A stretch of DNA of 64,000 nt from Noviherbaspirillum cavernae (GTDB lineage: Bacteria; Pseudomonadota; Gammaproteobacteria; Burkholderiales; Burkholderiaceae_D), in contig NZ_QYUN01000002.1 of the NCBI RefSeq assembly GCF_003590875.1, positions 2,666,001-2,730,000 on the forward strand, written 5' to 3'. Below the pieces are notes generated by a model. The model was not told the DNA's origin and made no database searches. It saw only the letters and a program-made list of their open reading frames with translations. The first letter of the stretch is position 1. Each line of letters opens with the position of its first letter. A program made the translations under genes and the position numbers. Shown here piece by piece: positions 14,178 to 28,850 of this stretch.

Positions 14178-15191
14178 CTATGCGGCCAAGGCTTGCGTCC
14201 TGCCCAGCGCTTCCAGCAACAACGCCGGGTCGCCCGACGCGAGCTTTCTGGAATCGGACAGCGTTTGGCGGAAACCGCGCGCCCCCGGCATCCCGGCCAT
14301 CAGGCCGAGCATGTGACGCGTGATGCTGTTCATTCGCAAGCCGCCGCCGACCTCGCTCTTGCCGAAGCGTTCGAGCTGCGTGCGGATATACGGCTGCATC
14401 GCGTGCAACACTTCGGCGCGCGATTTGACCGGCGCTTCATCGCCGTAATAGCGGGCATCGAAGGCCGCCATCATGTAGGGATTGTGGTACGCCTCGCGCC
14501 CGATCATCACGCCATCGACATGCTGCAGATGCGCATCGATCTCGGCAAGGGTCTTGATGCCGCCGTTGATGAGGATTTCGAGATGCGGAAAGTCGCGCTT
14601 GAGTTGATAGGCAAACTCCGGCTTGAGCGGAGGAATTTCGCGGTTTTCCTTCGGACTCAATCCTTGCAGGATCGCATTGCGCGCATGCACGATGAAGGTT
14701 GTACAACCGGCATCGGCAATGGTGCCGACAAAGTCGCGCACGAATTCGTAAGACTCCACCTTGTCGATGCCGATGCGGTGCTTGACAGTGACATCGATCG
14801 ATACGGCATCGCGCATGGCTTTCACGCAATCCGCCACCAGCGCCGGTTCGGCCATCAGGCAGGCGCCGAACGCGCCCTTCTGCACACGCTCCGACGGGCA
14901 GCCGCAATTGAGGTTGATCTCGTCATAGCCCCATTGCGCGCCGAGCTTTGCGCTCTTCGCCAGATCAGCCGGCTCGCTACCGCCGAGTTGCAGCGCGACC
15001 GGATGTTCTTCACCATTGAAATCCAGATGCCGCGCAACATCGCCGTACAGCAGCGCGCCTGTCGTCACCATCTCGGTGTACAACCAGGTATGGCGTGTGA
15101 TGTGTCGGTGAAACATGCGGCAATGCCGATCCGTCCAATCCATCATTGGTGCAACGGAAAGTCGGCGGGAAGGCAGTTTGACGGAGTTCAA
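14178..15191 (-). CDS. dusA: tRNA-dihydrouridine synthase A
   Basis: 337 residues. Flavin-dependent reduction of uridines 20/20a in the tRNA D-loop. The opening RRLSVAPMMDWTDRHCRMFH is diagnostic of DusA, and the catalytic Cys is C98 in LNCGCPSERVQ, followed by KGAFGACLM. The FMN-binding strands ILINGGIKTL and GVMIGREAY are present. The first methionines fall inside the conserved start, so the gene must begin upstream; TTG at 15191 is the only usual start codon between the upstream in-frame stop and that point. Monocistronic on the minus strand, downstream neighbour the stress island. Confidence 0.92.
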   Translation of the reverse strand: MNSVKLPSRRLSVAPMMDWTDRHCRMFHRHITRHTWLYTEMVTTGALLYGDVARHLDFNGEEHPVALQLGGSEPADLAKSAKLGAQWGYDEINLNCGCPSERVQKGAFGACLMAEPALVADCVKAMRDAVSIDVTVKHRIGIDKVESYEFVRDFVGTIADAGCTTFIVHARNAILQGLSPKENREIPPLKPEFAYQLKRDFPHLEILINGGIKTLAEIDAHLQHVDGVMIGREAYHNPYMMAAFDARYYGDEAPVKSRAEVLHAMQPYIRTQLERFGKSEVGGGLRMNSITRHMLGLMAGMPGARGFRQTLSDSRKLASGDPALLLEALGRTQALAA

Positions 15192-15335
15192 GGCAGTTAC
15201 CCAGGAAAAAGCCGTATTTTACCGGGACTGCCCGCCTTCCGTTTTGCACGGAAATGCGGCTGCATCACGATGGCAAACGTACTACCATGAAGACCTACCC
15301 ATTCCTATCCATTTTGACAAAACGAGGGGACATGC

Positions 15336-16688
15336 ATGGCGAACACGCTCAACACCGAACACTTCTGGATGCCATTCACCGCCAACCGCCAGTTCAAGGC
15401 CAGACCGCGCATGCTGGTGGCGGCGTCCGGCATGCATTACACGACGGACGACGGACGCCAGATTCTCGACGGCACCGCGGGATTGTGGTGCGTCAATGCA
15501 GGCCACGGCCATCCGAAAATCACCGCGGCAATCCAGCACCAGGCCGCCACGATGGATTACGCGCCGCTATTCCAGATGGGCCATCCGAAAGTGTTTGAAG
15601 CCGCCAGCGCGCTGGTGTCGATTGCGCCGGAAGGATTGAATCGCGTCTTCTTCTGCAATGATGGCTCGGAAGCGGTCGATACCGCGCTGAAGATCGCGCT
15701 GGCCTACCACCGCGTGCGCGGCGACGGCTTGCGGACGCGCTTGATCGGACGCGAGCGCGGCTATCACGGCGTCGGCTTCGGCGGCATCGCAGTCGGTGGC
15801 ATCGCGGGCAATCGCAAGCAATTCGGCCCGACGCTGGCCGGCGTCGATCATCTGCGCCATCCGCTGGATATCGCGCGCAATGCATTCTCGAAAGGACTGC
15901 CGGAACACGGAGCGGAAATGGCCGACGAGCTGGAGCAACGCATGCTCGCGCTGCACGATCCGGCAACTGTCGCAGCCGTCATCGTCGAACCGATCCAGGG
16001 TTCGGCCGGCGTGATCCTTCCGCCCAAGGGCTATCTGCAAAAGCTGCGCTCGATCTGCGACAAGTACGGCATCCTGCTGATTTTCGATGAAGTCATCACC
16101 GGCTTCGGCCGGCTCGGCACGGCGTTCGCCGCCGATTTCTTCGGCGTCGTGCCCGACATGATCACCTGCGCCAAGGGCCTGACCAATGCCGCCGTGCCGA
16201 TGGGCGCGGTCATCGTGCGCCAGGACATCCACGACGCCTTCATGGATGCCTCACCGGAGGGCGCGATCGAGTTTTTCCATGGCTATACCTACACCGGCCA
16301 TCCGCTCGCGTCAGCTGCAATGGTCGCGACGATGGATGTCTACAAGGAGGAAGGTCTGTTCGACCGTGCCGCCAGCATGGCGCCCCATTTCGAGAACGCC
16401 GCACATAGCCTGAAGGGTTTGCCCTGCGTAAAAGATGTGCGCAACCTCGGCCTCGTCTGCGGCATCGAACTGGAGGGCGTGCCCGGCAAACCGACCGCGC
16501 GTGCCTTCGATGTGTTCCTCAAGTGTTTCTGGGAAAAGAACGTGCTGATCCGCACCACCGGCGACATCATCGCGCTCTCGCCGCCCCTGATCATCGATGA
16601 ACAGCAAATCAACCAACTCTTCAAGGCCATCGCCGACATCCTGAAGTCACAGAAAGCGGTGCCGGAACTGCAGGCAGCTGCTGTGTAA
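15336..16688 (+). CDS. Class III omega-amino acid:pyruvate aminotransferase
   Basis: 450 residues, PLP fold type I class III. LWCVNAGHGHPKI, NDGSEAVDTALKIA (phosphate cup), FDEVITGFGR (Asp contacting the pyridine nitrogen) and AKGLTN (Schiff-base Lys) are all present. The N-terminal FWMPFTANRQFKARPRML is characteristic of beta-alanine/omega-amino acid:pyruvate transaminases (AptA-type), which move the terminal amino group of beta-alanine or related amines to pyruvate. AGGGGAC lies 6 bases before the ATG. It is transcribed alone and ends at a terminator at 16720. Exact substrate unknown. Confidence 0.88.
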   Translation: MANTLNTEHFWMPFTANRQFKARPRMLVAASGMHYTTDDGRQILDGTAGLWCVNAGHGHPKITAAIQHQAATMDYAPLFQMGHPKVFEAASALVSIAPEGLNRVFFCNDGSEAVDTALKIALAYHRVRGDGLRTRLIGRERGYHGVGFGGIAVGGIAGNRKQFGPTLAGVDHLRHPLDIARNAFSKGLPEHGAEMADELEQRMLALHDPATVAAVIVEPIQGSAGVILPPKGYLQKLRSICDKYGILLIFDEVITGFGRLGTAFAADFFGVVPDMITCAKGLTNAAVPMGAVIVRQDIHDAFMDASPEGAIEFFHGYTYTGHPLASAAMVATMDVYKEEGLFDRAASMAPHFENAAHSLKGLPCVKDVRNLGLVCGIELEGVPGKPTARAFDVFLKCFWEKNVLIRTTGDIIALSPPLIIDEQQINQLFKAIADILKSQKAVPELQAAAV

Positions 16689-16719
16689 GAGATCGTTTCG
16701 ACGTCAGTAAAAGCAAAAG

Positions 16720-16754
16720 GCCGCCAGATCCTTCATCGTCCGGCGGCTTTTTTT
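16720..16754 (+). terminator. Intrinsic terminator of the aminotransferase gene
   Basis: GCCGCC (16720-16725) pairs with GGCGGC (16742-16747), followed by seven T. Confidence 0.75.
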
Positions 16755-16772
16755 GATGTGAATGTATGTGCG

Positions 16773-17690
16773 TCAGACCGACGACTTCACGCCACCGCCG
16801 CGCACCGTCGAGCGCATCGCCGACAACTCGTTGAATACCAGCGCTCCCATTACGATCGCACCGCCAATCAGCGTCGCCTGCGCAGGCACTTCGCCAGCGC
16901 CAAGCCACGCCCAGATGGGCCCGAGCAGCACTTCCAGCAAGGCAAGCAGGGACACTTCCGGTGCCGACAGCGCCTTCGTCGCCTTGACCATCATCATGCA
17001 CGGCAGGCCGAGCTGAAAGAAGCCGAGTACGGCGAGGATCGCGACATCGTGCCACGATGCCTGAACCGGCCACGCCAGCGGCAGCATCAGCCCCGCCGAG
17101 AAAATGCTTCCCAATAACACCGCAGGAACAAGATCGACGCCATGCCCGGCCTTCTTGATCGCGATCAGATTGATCGCCGCTGCCACCGGCACTGCGGCAG
17201 CAATCAACATGCCGAGCAAATGCCGTTCGCCCACGCCGCTCATGCCGTGCACGAACATCCACGCAATCCCGATCGTCGCTGCCACGATCGCACCCCATGT
17301 GCGCGCCGGAATCGCCTGCTTCAGGATCAGCCATGCAAGAAACGCGGTGAGCAAGGGCGATACGCTCATCACGACCAGCGTGTTCGCCACCGTGGTTTTC
17401 GTCAGCGCAATCATGAAGCAGCAGAACATCACGCACCACATCATGCCCGACAGCACGCCGAGCCGTCCGCCGGAACGAACGGTCCTCATCGCTTGCGGCA
17501 CGCCCTGCTGCCAGACGAGCACGGCTGCGACAAACAGCGCAGAAAAGAAACTGCGCCAGAACGTGACTTCAAAACCGCGCGCCGCGTCGAGATGCCGCGT
17601 CAATACGCCGGCAATGCTCCACAAGGTCGCGGCACAGACCATCATGAGAATTGCCCGCCGGTGCGTGTTCAGAAATGCCATGACATGCAT
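16773..17690 (-). CDS. EamA/DMT-family membrane transporter
   Basis: 305 residues with ten hydrophobic segments in two EamA repeats; the first contains TLWSIAGVLTRHLDAARGFE and FWRSFFSALF, the second NLIAIKK and the acidic end of VSLLALLEVLLGPIWAW that typifies the family. DMT exporters move metabolites such as amino acids out across the inner membrane. The start at 17690 has AAGG 6 bases upstream; ATG 17681 is an alternative. It lies just downstream of the typA terminator. Confidence 0.85.
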   Translation of the reverse strand: MHVMAFLNTHRRAILMMVCAATLWSIAGVLTRHLDAARGFEVTFWRSFFSALFVAAVLVWQQGVPQAMRTVRSGGRLGVLSGMMWCVMFCCFMIALTKTTVANTLVVMSVSPLLTAFLAWLILKQAIPARTWGAIVAATIGIAWMFVHGMSGVGERHLLGMLIAAAVPVAAAINLIAIKKAGHGVDLVPAVLLGSIFSAGLMLPLAWPVQASWHDVAILAVLGFFQLGLPCMMMVKATKALSAPEVSLLALLEVLLGPIWAWLGAGEVPAQATLIGGAIVMGALVFNELSAMRSTVRGGGVKSSV

Positions 17691-17699
17691 TGCCTTCGC

Positions 17700-17738
17700 A
17701 TAAAAAATCGGCCCGGTTACCACCAGGGTAACCGGGCC
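17700..17738 (-). terminator. Strong intrinsic terminator of typA
   Basis: A 12-bp perfect stem (17710-17721 with 17727-17738, GGTAACCGGGCC type) with a 5-nt loop, followed on the minus strand by GATTTTTTA. Confidence 0.9.
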
Positions 17739-17792
17739 ATTATTGCTGTCGCAATCTCTTGCACCCCGTCTTCCGGGCGTTCGATCAAGCCG

Positions 17793-19628
<1,836 letters not shown>

Positions 19629-19799
19629 GGTCGTGGAAACAGGGGGCGGAAAACCCAAAATTATAGCATGCTGCGCCACACGAATCTTTAAAAGACCTGA
19701 TATTTCAAGGAGTTGCTGCTTCCATGAAATTTTTCGAAAAGTTGCTTTCCGCTAATTTATACTCGGGATCCTCTGCACTTTGCAAAACTGTCATTCCAT

Positions 19800-20633
19800 A
19801 TGATGCGAAAGATTCTTTTCGTCAGCCTGGCGGCACTCCTCGCAGCCTGCGCACAAGTCAGCACGACAGCGCCGGGCACCGTCGGCGTCAACAGGCCGCA
19901 ATACATGGCATTTTCGTCGGACAGCTTCAATCGTTCCATGGCAAGCTCCTACAGCCAGATGATGCAGGACGCCTCGAAGAAGAACACCTTGAATCAAGAT
20001 CCGGCATTGACAAGGAGAGTCAATGCAATTGCCGGCCGTCTGACCCCGCATACGCAGATATTCCGACCCGACGCGCCGAAATGGAAATGGGAAGTGAATG
20101 TCATCACATCCGACCAGCTCAATGCCTTTTGCGCGGCGGGCGGAAAGATCGCGTTCTACAGCGGGATCATTGAAAAACTGAAGCTCACCGACGATGAAAT
20201 CGCCGCCATCATGGGGCACGAAATTGCGCATGCATTGCGCGAGCACGGCCGCGAGCGCGCATCTCAGCAAATGGGTACACAACTCGGATTGGTGGTGGCG
20301 AGCATCGCGATCGGCGCAAATCAGAGTCAGATGGGACTGGCGGGCGACATGTCGAAATACCTCTATTTGCTGCCCAACAGCCGCGAGCACGAGACCGAGG
20401 CCGACCGGATGGGTGTCGAATTGGCGGCACGCGCAGGCTACGATCCGCGCGCCGCAATTTCAGTATGGCGCAAGATGCAGGGAATGGGCGAAAGTCAGCC
20501 GCCTCAATTCGCGAGTACCCACCCATCGCATCAAACGCGCATCGCCGATCTGGAAAGATACAGCGCGATGGTGATGTCGCTTTACGAAGCCGCCTCGAAA
20601 AAACAGCGTCAATCAACCGCTCAGGCGCAATGA
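19800..20633 (+). CDS. M48-family metalloprotease, lipoprotein
   Basis: 277 residues. The lipoprotein signal MMRKILFVSLAALLAAC gives a lipidated Cys at 17. The peptidase domain carries the zinc motif HEIAH (140-144) and the third ligand E200 in HETEADRMG. This is the arrangement of LoiP/YcaL-type outer-membrane-linked M48 proteases that degrade misfolded envelope proteins. Two adjacent ATG codons (19800, 19803) are possible starts. It is convergent with truB. Confidence 0.9.
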   Translation: MMRKILFVSLAALLAACAQVSTTAPGTVGVNRPQYMAFSSDSFNRSMASSYSQMMQDASKKNTLNQDPALTRRVNAIAGRLTPHTQIFRPDAPKWKWEVNVITSDQLNAFCAAGGKIAFYSGIIEKLKLTDDEIAAIMGHEIAHALREHGRERASQQMGTQLGLVVASIAIGANQSQMGLAGDMSKYLYLLPNSREHETEADRMGVELAARAGYDPRAAISVWRKMQGMGESQPPQFASTHPSHQTRIADLERYSAMVMSLYEAASKKQRQSTAQAQ

Positions 20634-20640
20634 ATGCGCC

Positions 20641-21576
20641 TTACGAGCCGGCCGTTGCAATCAGCCGCTCAGGCGCAAGCACACCATATTCCATTAGCTG
20701 CGCCGTGCCGAGCAAAACGTCATCCGCAGCACGATAGACGCGCACACGCCCTGCGGTTTCCGGCAATGCAAGGTTCTCCTTGCCCAGCGCAAGCCGTTGT
20801 CCATGAAGGAAGCGCCTTGCCAATTCTTCAGGCAGTGTCACCGCAGGAAAGGATGAGAGCAAGGCATCAACCGGCGCCAGCGCGTTGACACGCTCAGTTT
20901 CCGGCATGCTGCCAAGCACATCCAGCGTTACCGCGCGATCAAGTGAGAGCTTCCCGACAGCAGTGCGCCGGAGCGCCTGAAGGTGCGCACCGCACCCCAG
21001 GGCCTCGCCGATATCCTCACCCAATACGCGAATATAAGTACCTTTGCTGCAGGTGACGCTCAAAGTAAGGAAGGGCGCGCGGTAGTCAACGATATCGAGC
21101 GCATGAATGCTCACGCGCCGCGCTTCACGCTCCAGCGTGATGCCGGCGCGCGCGTATTCGTACAACGGCTTGCCGTCACGCTTCAAGGCGGAATGCATCG
21201 GCGGGATCTGCTCTATCTCGCCGCGAAATTGCGGCAATACGGCTTCGATCTGCTCACGCGTGACACCAACCTCACGCTCGTGCAATACAGGGCCTTCGGT
21301 ATCGCCAGTGCTCGTGACAATGCCCAGATGGACAACCGCTTCATAAGTCTTGTCTGCGTCCAGCAAGTCCTGTGCGAATTTGGTCGCCTCGCCAAAGCAC
21401 AAAGGCAGCAAGCCGGTTGCAAACGGATCGAGCGTACCGGTATGCCCGGCCTTTTGCGCATTCAACAAGCGCTTTGCCTTGATCAGAACATCGTTGCTGG
21501 AATGCCCGGCGGACTTGTCGAGCAGAAGTACGCCATGGATCGGCAGGCGAATCTTTTTGGGCGAAGGTTGCGCCAT
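20641..21576 (-). CDS. truB: tRNA pseudouridine-55 synthase
   Basis: 311 residues. HGVLLLDKSAGHSSNDVL and GHTGTLDPFATGLLPL (catalytic D50) are TruB signatures; KTYEAVVHLG and CSKGTYIRVLGEDIG complete the active site. It makes pseudouridine 55 in the T-loop of most tRNAs and aids tRNA folding. Last gene of the rimP-nusA-infB-rbfA-truB operon, starting 55 bp after rbfA. ATG 21576 is chosen because the 32 residues upstream are unconserved. Confidence 0.95.
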   Translation of the reverse strand: MAQPSPKKIRLPIHGVLLLDKSAGHSSNDVLIKAKRLLNAQKAGHTGTLDPFATGLLPLCFGEATKFAQDLLDADKTYEAVVHLGIVTSTGDTEGPVLHEREVGVTREQIEAVLPQFRGEIEQIPPMHSALKRDGKPLYEYARAGITLEREARRVSIHALDIVDYRAPFLTLSVTCSKGTYIRVLGEDIGEALGCGAHLQALRRTAVGKLSLDRAVTLDVLGSMPETERVNALAPVDALLSSFPAVTLPEELARRFLHGQRLALGKENLALPETAGRVRVYRAADDVLLGTAQLMEYGVLAPERLIATAGS

Positions 21577-21631
21577 GTTTTCGTAAAAAATCCGTCGGGA
21601 ACTGCCGCGCGGATGCGGCAGGCAGAGGGCT

Positions 21632-22018
21632 TCAGTCTTCCGAATCCCTGGCGCGCGTCGCGTTCGCCTCATCGATCAGCCGCGACAGTTCCATGCCGCG
21701 CGCAGTCGAGACATCGTGAACAAAGTGCACTTCGGGAATGGTATGGATGGTCAATCGCCTGCCGAGTTGGCCGCGAATGAAGCCTGCCGCTTTGCGCAAG
21801 CCGGTCACCGTGTTTTGCACCGCTTCGGGATTGTCGACCAGCATGGTGAAAAACACCTTTGCGTGAGCATAATCCGGCGTGACCTGCACTTCTGTAATCG
21901 TGATCATCCCGACGCGCGGGTCCTTCAGTTCGTACGCGATGATTTCCGCCAGATCGCGCTGAATCTGATCGGCAACGCGTACGCCGCGGCCCGGAATGGA
22001 TTTGCTGTGTTTAGCCAT
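21632..22018 (-). CDS. rbfA: 30S ribosome-binding factor A
   Basis: 128 residues with a KH-type fold: [40 protein letters not shown] and IPEVHFVHD are the standard RbfA blocks. It binds the 30S subunit and helps mature the 5' end of 16S rRNA, especially in the cold. It lies 68 bp after infB in the nusA operon. The Met at 22018 ([12 protein letters not shown]) matches the usual N-terminus. Confidence 0.95.
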   Translation of the reverse strand: MAKHSKSIPGRGVRVADQIQRDLAEIIAYELKDPRVGMITITEVQVTPDYAHAKVFFTMLVDNPEAVQNTVTGLRKAAGFIRGQLGRRLTIHTIPEVHFVHDVSTARGMELSRLIDEANATRARDSED

Positions 22019-22086
22019 GCTGTGAGAATCGGTCTCTGCTTGATTGTATCGGCGGACCGCGATAACGCAATCCGCCGCATACACTG

Positions 22087-24897
22087 TTACAGAGTACGTG
22101 CAACTTCCTGAACTTCAAAGACTTCCAGTTGATCACCTTCCTTGATGTCGTTGAAGTTCTTCAGCGACAAGCCGCATTCAAAGCCGGCCCTCACTTCCTT
22201 CACGTCATCCTTGAAGCGCTTGAGCGAGTCAAGTTCGCCTGTCCACGTGACGACATTATCACGCAACAAACGCACCGACGAACCGCGTTTGACCAAACCG
22301 TCCAGCACGTAGCAGCCTGCGATCGCGCCAACCTTGCTGACATGGAATACCTGGCGAATTTCCACCAGGCCCAATGCCTGCTCGCGCTTCTCCGGTGCCA
22401 GCATGCCCGACATTGCCGCCTTGATCTCGTCCACCGCATCGTAAATGATGTTGTAGTAACGAATGTCGATACCGCTGGTTTCGGCCAGTTTGCGCGCTGA
22501 AGCATCGGCACGCGTGTTGAAGCCGATGATGACCGCCTTGGAAGCCACGGCAAGGTTGACATCGTTTTCGCTGATGCCGCCGACTGCCGCATGCACGATC
22601 TGCACCCGAACTTCGTTGGTGGACAGTTTCTGCATGGCGTGAACCAGCGCTTCCTGTGAACCTTGTACGTCTGACTTGACGATCAATGGCAGGTTTTTCA
22701 CTTCACCTTCTGCCATCTGGTCAAACATGTTCTCCAACTTGGCCGCTTGCTGCTTTGCCAGCTTGACGTCGCGGAACTTGCCTTGACGGAACAACGCAAT
22801 TTCACGCGCCTTGCGCTCGTCGGTCATCACCATCACTTCTTCGCCAGCCGCCGGCACTTCGGTCAAGCCCTGAATCTCGACCGGGATCGAGGGGCCCGCT
22901 TCGGCAATATTCTTGCCATTCTCGTCCAGCATCGCGCGCACACGGCCGTACGAAGAACCAGCTAACACAATGTCGCCGCGCTTCAAGGTGCCGGATTGCA
23001 CAAGGACGGTCGCAACCGGACCACGTCCCTTGTCGAGCTTGGCCTCAATAACCAGGCCTTTGGCAAAGGCATCCACAGGAGCCTTCAATTCCAGGACTTC
23101 CGCTTGCAGCAGCACGTTTTCCAGCAACTCATCAATGCCCTGACCGGTTTTCGCCGAGACAGGAATGAAAGGCGACTCGCCGCCGTACTCTTCCGGCACC
23201 ACCTGCTCCGCGATCAGTTCCTGCTTGACGCGCTCGGGATTGGCACCCTGCTTGTCAATCTTGTTGATAGCAACAACGATCGGTACGCCTGCAGCCTTTG
23301 CGTGGGCAATGGCTTCCTTGGTCTGCGGCATCACGCCATCGTCAGCCGCCACGACCAGAACGACGATGTCGGTCGCCTTGGCACCGCGGGCACGCATCGC
23401 GGTAAACGCCTCGTGACCAGGAGTATCAAGAAAAGTGATGATGCCGCGCGGCGTCTCGACGTGATATGCGCCGATATGCTGCGTGATTCCACCCGCTTCA
23501 CCGGCTGCCACCTTCGCGCGGCGGACCGAGTCGAGCAGCGACGTCTTGCCATGGTCAACGTGGCCCATCACCGTCACCACCGGGGCGCGAGGCAACGCCT
23601 CGGCATCCGCATGAGCGCCAGTCTCTTCAAGCAGCGCTTCCGGATCGTCCAGCTTGGCCGCGAACGCCTTGTGCCCCATTTCCTCGACCAGAATCATGGC
23701 TGTTTCCTGATCCAGCACCTGATTGATCGTCACCATCTGGCCCAGTTTCATCATGTGCTTGATGAGCTCGGAAGCCTTCACGGACATCTTGTGAGCCAGT
23801 TCGGCAACGGTCAGCGTTTCAGGCACGTACACGTCCTTGACAATCGCTTCGGTCGGCGCCTGGAAATTGCTCTCGCGCTGTTCGTCGCCATGCGAGGAGC
23901 GCCGCCCTTTCGACCCGCTGCGCCAGCCGTCGCGCCCCGTGCTTGCACCGGCGGTATTGCCGCGTGTCTTGATGCCGCCACGTTTTTTCGCAGCATCATC
24001 CTGCCACGTGGACGACACGTTGGCGGACTTGATCGCCTTCTTGTCGCCGACCGCAGGCTTCTTGTCGTCCTTCTTTTCACCAACCTTCTTGTCGGCGGGC
24101 TTGTGCAATGTGCCCTCCGCGCCCTTTGCCGCAGGTGCAGCCGGCTCAGGCGCCTTCATTACCTTGCGCGGCGCATTCATCATGGCCTTGATCTGCGCAA
24201 CCTCATCGGCAACCATCTTGCGCGCACGCTCCGTCGCAGCCGCCCGCTCGGCAGCTTCCTTCGCTTCCTGTTGTGCAGCCTTCTTCTTGGCTTCTTCCGC
24301 AGCGAGGCGGCTTTGCTCGTCGGCTGCGGATCGTTCCACCGCCATTGCCTGCTTCGCGTTATCTTCGGCTACTCGCTGCTCTTCCAGTTCCGCTTCGCGC
24401 ATTGCCTTCGCCTGCGCTTCTTTCTCAGCCTCCAGCTTGGCCAAACGCTCCTGTTTCTCGCGCAGATCCGCTTCCTGGCGGGCGATCAATTCGGCCTGAC
24501 GCCGCGCCTCTTCTGCGCGACGTGCCGTCTCGGCTTCGTCAACGACGGGAGCGACGACCGGCTTCGATGTTGGCTCTTCAACGACAGCAGGCTCATCGCG
24601 CTTGATGAACGTACGTTTCTTGCGCACTTCCACCTGGATCGTGCGCGACTTGCCGGTCGAATCGGCTTGCTTGATTTCGCTTGTTTCCTTGCGAGTCAAG
24701 GTGATTTTTTTCTTCTCGCCTTCCGGCGTCGCGCCATGCGAACGACGCAGATGACTCAAAAGCTTGTCCTTGTCGTCTTTGGACAGCGGATCGGACGCCG
24801 AACTTTTCTCGACGCCCGCTGCTCGCAATTGAGTCAGCAGCAAGTCCGCAGGCATCTTCAGTTCGGTGGCAAATTGGGCTACGTTGGTACTCGCCAT
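22087..24897 (-). CDS. infB: Translation initiation factor IF-2
   Basis: 936 residues. The N-terminal IF2N domain ([19 protein letters not shown]) is followed by a long charged, Ala/Glu/Lys-rich helical linker (about 120-250) and a basic Gly-rich segment; the G domain starts near residue 437 with [14 protein letters not shown], then DTPGHEAF and NKIDK, followed by domains II-IV that bind fMet-tRNA. GTP-dependent positioning of initiator tRNA on the 30S subunit. AGAGGA precedes the ATG. It lies 50 bp after nusA; tRNA-fMet, its ligand, is encoded 5 kb away. Confidence 0.97.
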   Translation of the reverse strand: MASTNVAQFATELKMPADLLLTQLRAAGVEKSSASDPLSKDDKDKLLSHLRRSHGATPEGEKKKITLTRKETSEIKQADSTGKSRTIQVEVRKKRTFIKRDEPAVVEEPTSKPVVAPVVDEAETARRAEEARRQAELIARQEADLREKQERLAKLEAEKEAQAKAMREAELEEQRVAEDNAKQAMAVERSAADEQSRLAAEEAKKKAAQQEAKEAAERAAATERARKMVADEVAQIKAMMNAPRKVMKAPEPAAPAAKGAEGTLHKPADKKVGEKKDDKKPAVGDKKAIKSANVSSTWQDDAAKKRGGIKTRGNTAGASTGRDGWRSGSKGRRSSHGDEQRESNFQAPTEAIVKDVYVPETLTVAELAHKMSVKASELIKHMMKLGQMVTINQVLDQETAMILVEEMGHKAFAAKLDDPEALLEETGAHADAEALPRAPVVTVMGHVDHGKTSLLDSVRRAKVAAGEAGGITQHIGAYHVETPRGIITFLDTPGHEAFTAMRARGAKATDIVVLVVAADDGVMPQTKEAIAHAKAAGVPIVVAINKIDKQGANPERVKQELIAEQVVPEEYGGESPFIPVSAKTGQGIDELLENVLLQAEVLELKAPVDAFAKGLVIEAKLDKGRGPVATVLVQSGTLKRGDIVLAGSSYGRVRAMLDENGKNIAEAGPSIPVEIQGLTEVPAAGEEVMVMTDERKAREIALFRQGKFRDVKLAKQQAAKLENMFDQMAEGEVKNLPLIVKSDVQGSQEALVHAMQKLSTNEVRVQIVHAAVGGISENDVNLAVASKAVIIGFNTRADASARKLAETSGIDIRYYNIIYDAVDEIKAAMSGMLAPEKREQALGLVEIRQVFHVSKVGAIAGCYVLDGLVKRGSSVRLLRDNVVTWTGELDSLKRFKDDVKEVRAGFECGLSLKNFNDIKEGDQLEVFEVQEVARTL

Positions 24898-24947
24898 TCA
24901 GTCCTCTTTTCTATGTGACGGGGCAGATGATATTGGTGCGTTCCGGA

Positions 24948-26989
<2,042 letters not shown>

Positions 26990-27012
26990 AGCGATTCTCC
27001 GTATCGTTTAAC

Positions 27013-27073
27013 GGGTCGTCGTGACCCGACTCGGTAAATTATTCAACAAAAAAAAAATGGGCATCTGCCCATC
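27013..27073 (-). terminator. Intrinsic terminator and hairpins in the rimP-nusA leader
   Basis: Minus strand: ATGGGCA-ga-TGCCCAT (27073-27058) is followed by ten T (27058-27049), a full intrinsic terminator, placed downstream of the operon promoter and 60-85 nt before rimP. A further hairpin CGGGTC-N5-GACCCG (27029-27013) lies between it and the start codon. It would end rluB transcripts and could attenuate the nusA operon. Confidence 0.75.
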
Positions 27074-27146
27074 TTCTTATCATTACGCCCGCCCGCAACC
27101 GATTCGCAAATCGAAAACTACGGAAGTGTCTTGCGTTAACTATCTA

Positions 27147-27175
27147 ATTATAAACGACAAATTTACGAGTCGCAA
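27147..27175 (-). promoter_or_regulatory. Sigma-70 promoter of the rimP-nusA-infB operon
   Basis: Minus strand TTGCGA (27175-27170), 17-bp spacer, TATAAT (27152-27147). Predicted start near 27140 gives a leader of about 150 nt. Confidence 0.75.
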
Positions 27176-27278
27176 TCGAAAGCGCCGCTCAGAAACGAAC
27201 ATTTCACCGTGAAAATATTCAACACACCCCAACCTAGTCACTGCGAACAACGTACCAGCCCCCAAGCATTGACGATCG

Positions 27279-28850
27279 TTATCGCGGGCGCCGCCGTGGA
27301 ACGCCTTGCAGCGACATATCGTTGCGTTGCCGGCTGCCATTGCGACGCGGCTGCTCCATTCCCGGAAAGCCGAGAGCGGTCTGCAAAGGATCGGGCTGCC
27401 TCGCACGTGCCTGCCCTTGATTGCGCCCTTGTCCGCGTGGTTGTTGACCACGCTTCTGCCCCTGGTCAAACGCAACATTCCCGTTTCGTTCGCCTTGTCG
27501 ATCCGGACGGTCACTGCGTTCCTTGCCCTGCTTGCCGCCAACCGCTTTTTCCAATCCGCTCAAAGCCATCAAGTCGCGTACCGCATTCTCATCCAACTCC
27601 TCCCAGCGGCCACGTTTCAACCCTCTCGGCAGGCTCATCGCGCCGTATCGTGTGCGGATCAGGCGCGATACAGTCAATCCAATTGATTCGAACATCCGGC
27701 GCACTTCGCGATTGCGTCCCTCACCAATGGTCACGCGATACCAACGATTGACCCCCTCGCCTCCACCATCGGCGATTTTGGAGAACTGTGCGACGCCGTC
27801 TTCCAGATCCACACCGCCGAGCAACTTTTGACGCATCCCTTCCTCGAGCTCACCCAGGGTTCGCACCGCATATTCGCGCTCAATGCCATAACGAGGATGC
27901 ATCAGTCGGTTGGCGAGATCACCTGATGTCGTGAACAGCAACAAGCCCTCCGTATTGAAATCAAGGCGTCCGACCGCGAGCCATTTGGCTGCCTTCATGT
28001 TCGGCAAGCGATCAAACACCGAGGGACGTCCCTCAGGGTCATTATGACTGACGATTTCACCCGCCGGCTTGTGGTAAACAAGAACACGCGGAGGGCGTTT
28101 GGTGATTTTTCGCTGAATCAGCTTGCCATTGATGCGAACCTGGTCGGTCGGCAAAATACGCTGCCCGATATGGGCAGGTTCGCCATTCACGGAAACGCGT
28201 CCGGCAATAATCAATTCTTCCATGTCACGGCGTGAACCCAGGCCGGCTTCCGCCAAAACCTTGTGCAACTTGGGGGCATCGTCCTCGGCCGTCAAATCGC
28301 GACGCACATTTTTCACAGCACCTTGACGACCATCGCGACGCGATGCGCCTTGGTCATCACGATCCGCGGCGTGACTGTCAAACGCATCGGATGTCACGAA
28401 TGAAAATACATCATCCGCTTCGACATTCTTCGAGCGGGTACGCGCCGCTGTCTTATCCCTTCCCGCACTACCGCCTTGCTTGTTACGCGTCTGTTGTGCC
28501 GGTTGTCGATCGCTTCGTTTGCGGCCGTTGCGCGGGGTTTGGACTGGATCGCGCCCATTGCCGCCGCCATTGGCGTCGCCAACTTTCACGTCACCAACCG
28601 ACTCGCGAGAATCGGCGATCTTTGCCGTGGAGTCAGCATCGTTCGAACGTGGCGTACGCGCCCGACGCAGACTGCGAGGTCCGCGCACACCACGCTTCGC
28701 CGGCTTCGACCTGGATTCCTCGGCCGGCACACCATTCACGGGCAAGATTTCAACTGCCCTGCTCGCGACTTCATGCTCTTTGCGCTCCGAAGAGGCCGGG
28801 GTGTCCGCGCTGGCGGCTGACACTTCATTGGGGATAGGCTGATTCATCAT
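27279..28850 (-). CDS. rluB: 23S rRNA pseudouridine-2605 synthase-type enzyme (RluB family)
   Basis: 523 residues, about twice the E. coli enzyme. The core starts near 190 with an S4 domain ([20 protein letters not shown]), then the RsuA/RluB catalytic domain with [16 protein letters not shown] (catalytic Asp) and [20 protein letters not shown]. It is flanked by a disordered N-terminal region rich in Arg, Lys, Ser and Gln, and a Gln/Arg/Gly-rich tail after about 445. Such extensions are frequent in betaproteobacterial RluB. Its start overlaps the 3' end of scpB by 26 bp, so the two are one transcript. ATG 28850 or 28847 is the start. Confidence 0.92.
   Translation of the reverse strand: MMNQPIPNEVSAASADTPASSERKEHEVASRAVEILPVNGVPAEESRSKPAKRGVRGPRSLRRARTPRSNDADSTAKIADSRESVGDVKVGDANGGGNGRDPVQTPRNGRKRSDRQPAQQTRNKQGGSAGRDKTAARTRSKNVEADDVFSFVTSDAFDSHAADRDDQGASRRDGRQGAVKNVRRDLTAEDDAPKLHKVLAEAGLGSRRDMEELIIAGRVSVNGEPAHIGQRILPTDQVRINGKLIQRKITKRPPRVLVYHKPAGEIVSHNDPEGRPSVFDRLPNMKAAKWLAVGRLDFNTEGLLLFTTSGDLANRLMHPRYGIEREYAVRTLGELEEGMRQKLLGGVDLEDGVAQFSKIADGGGEGVNRWYRVTIGEGRNREVRRMFESIGLTVSRLIRTRYGAMSLPRGLKRGRWEELDENAVRDLMALSGLEKAVGGKQGKERSDRPDRQGERNGNVAFDQGQKRGQQPRGQGRNQGQARARQPDPLQTALGFPGMEQPRRNGSRQRNDMSLQGVPRRRPR

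Noticed and set aside
22996..24918. A 640-codon plus-strand open frame opposite infB
   Set aside because: Antisense shadow of a conserved gene with leucine/arginine-rich nonsense composition.
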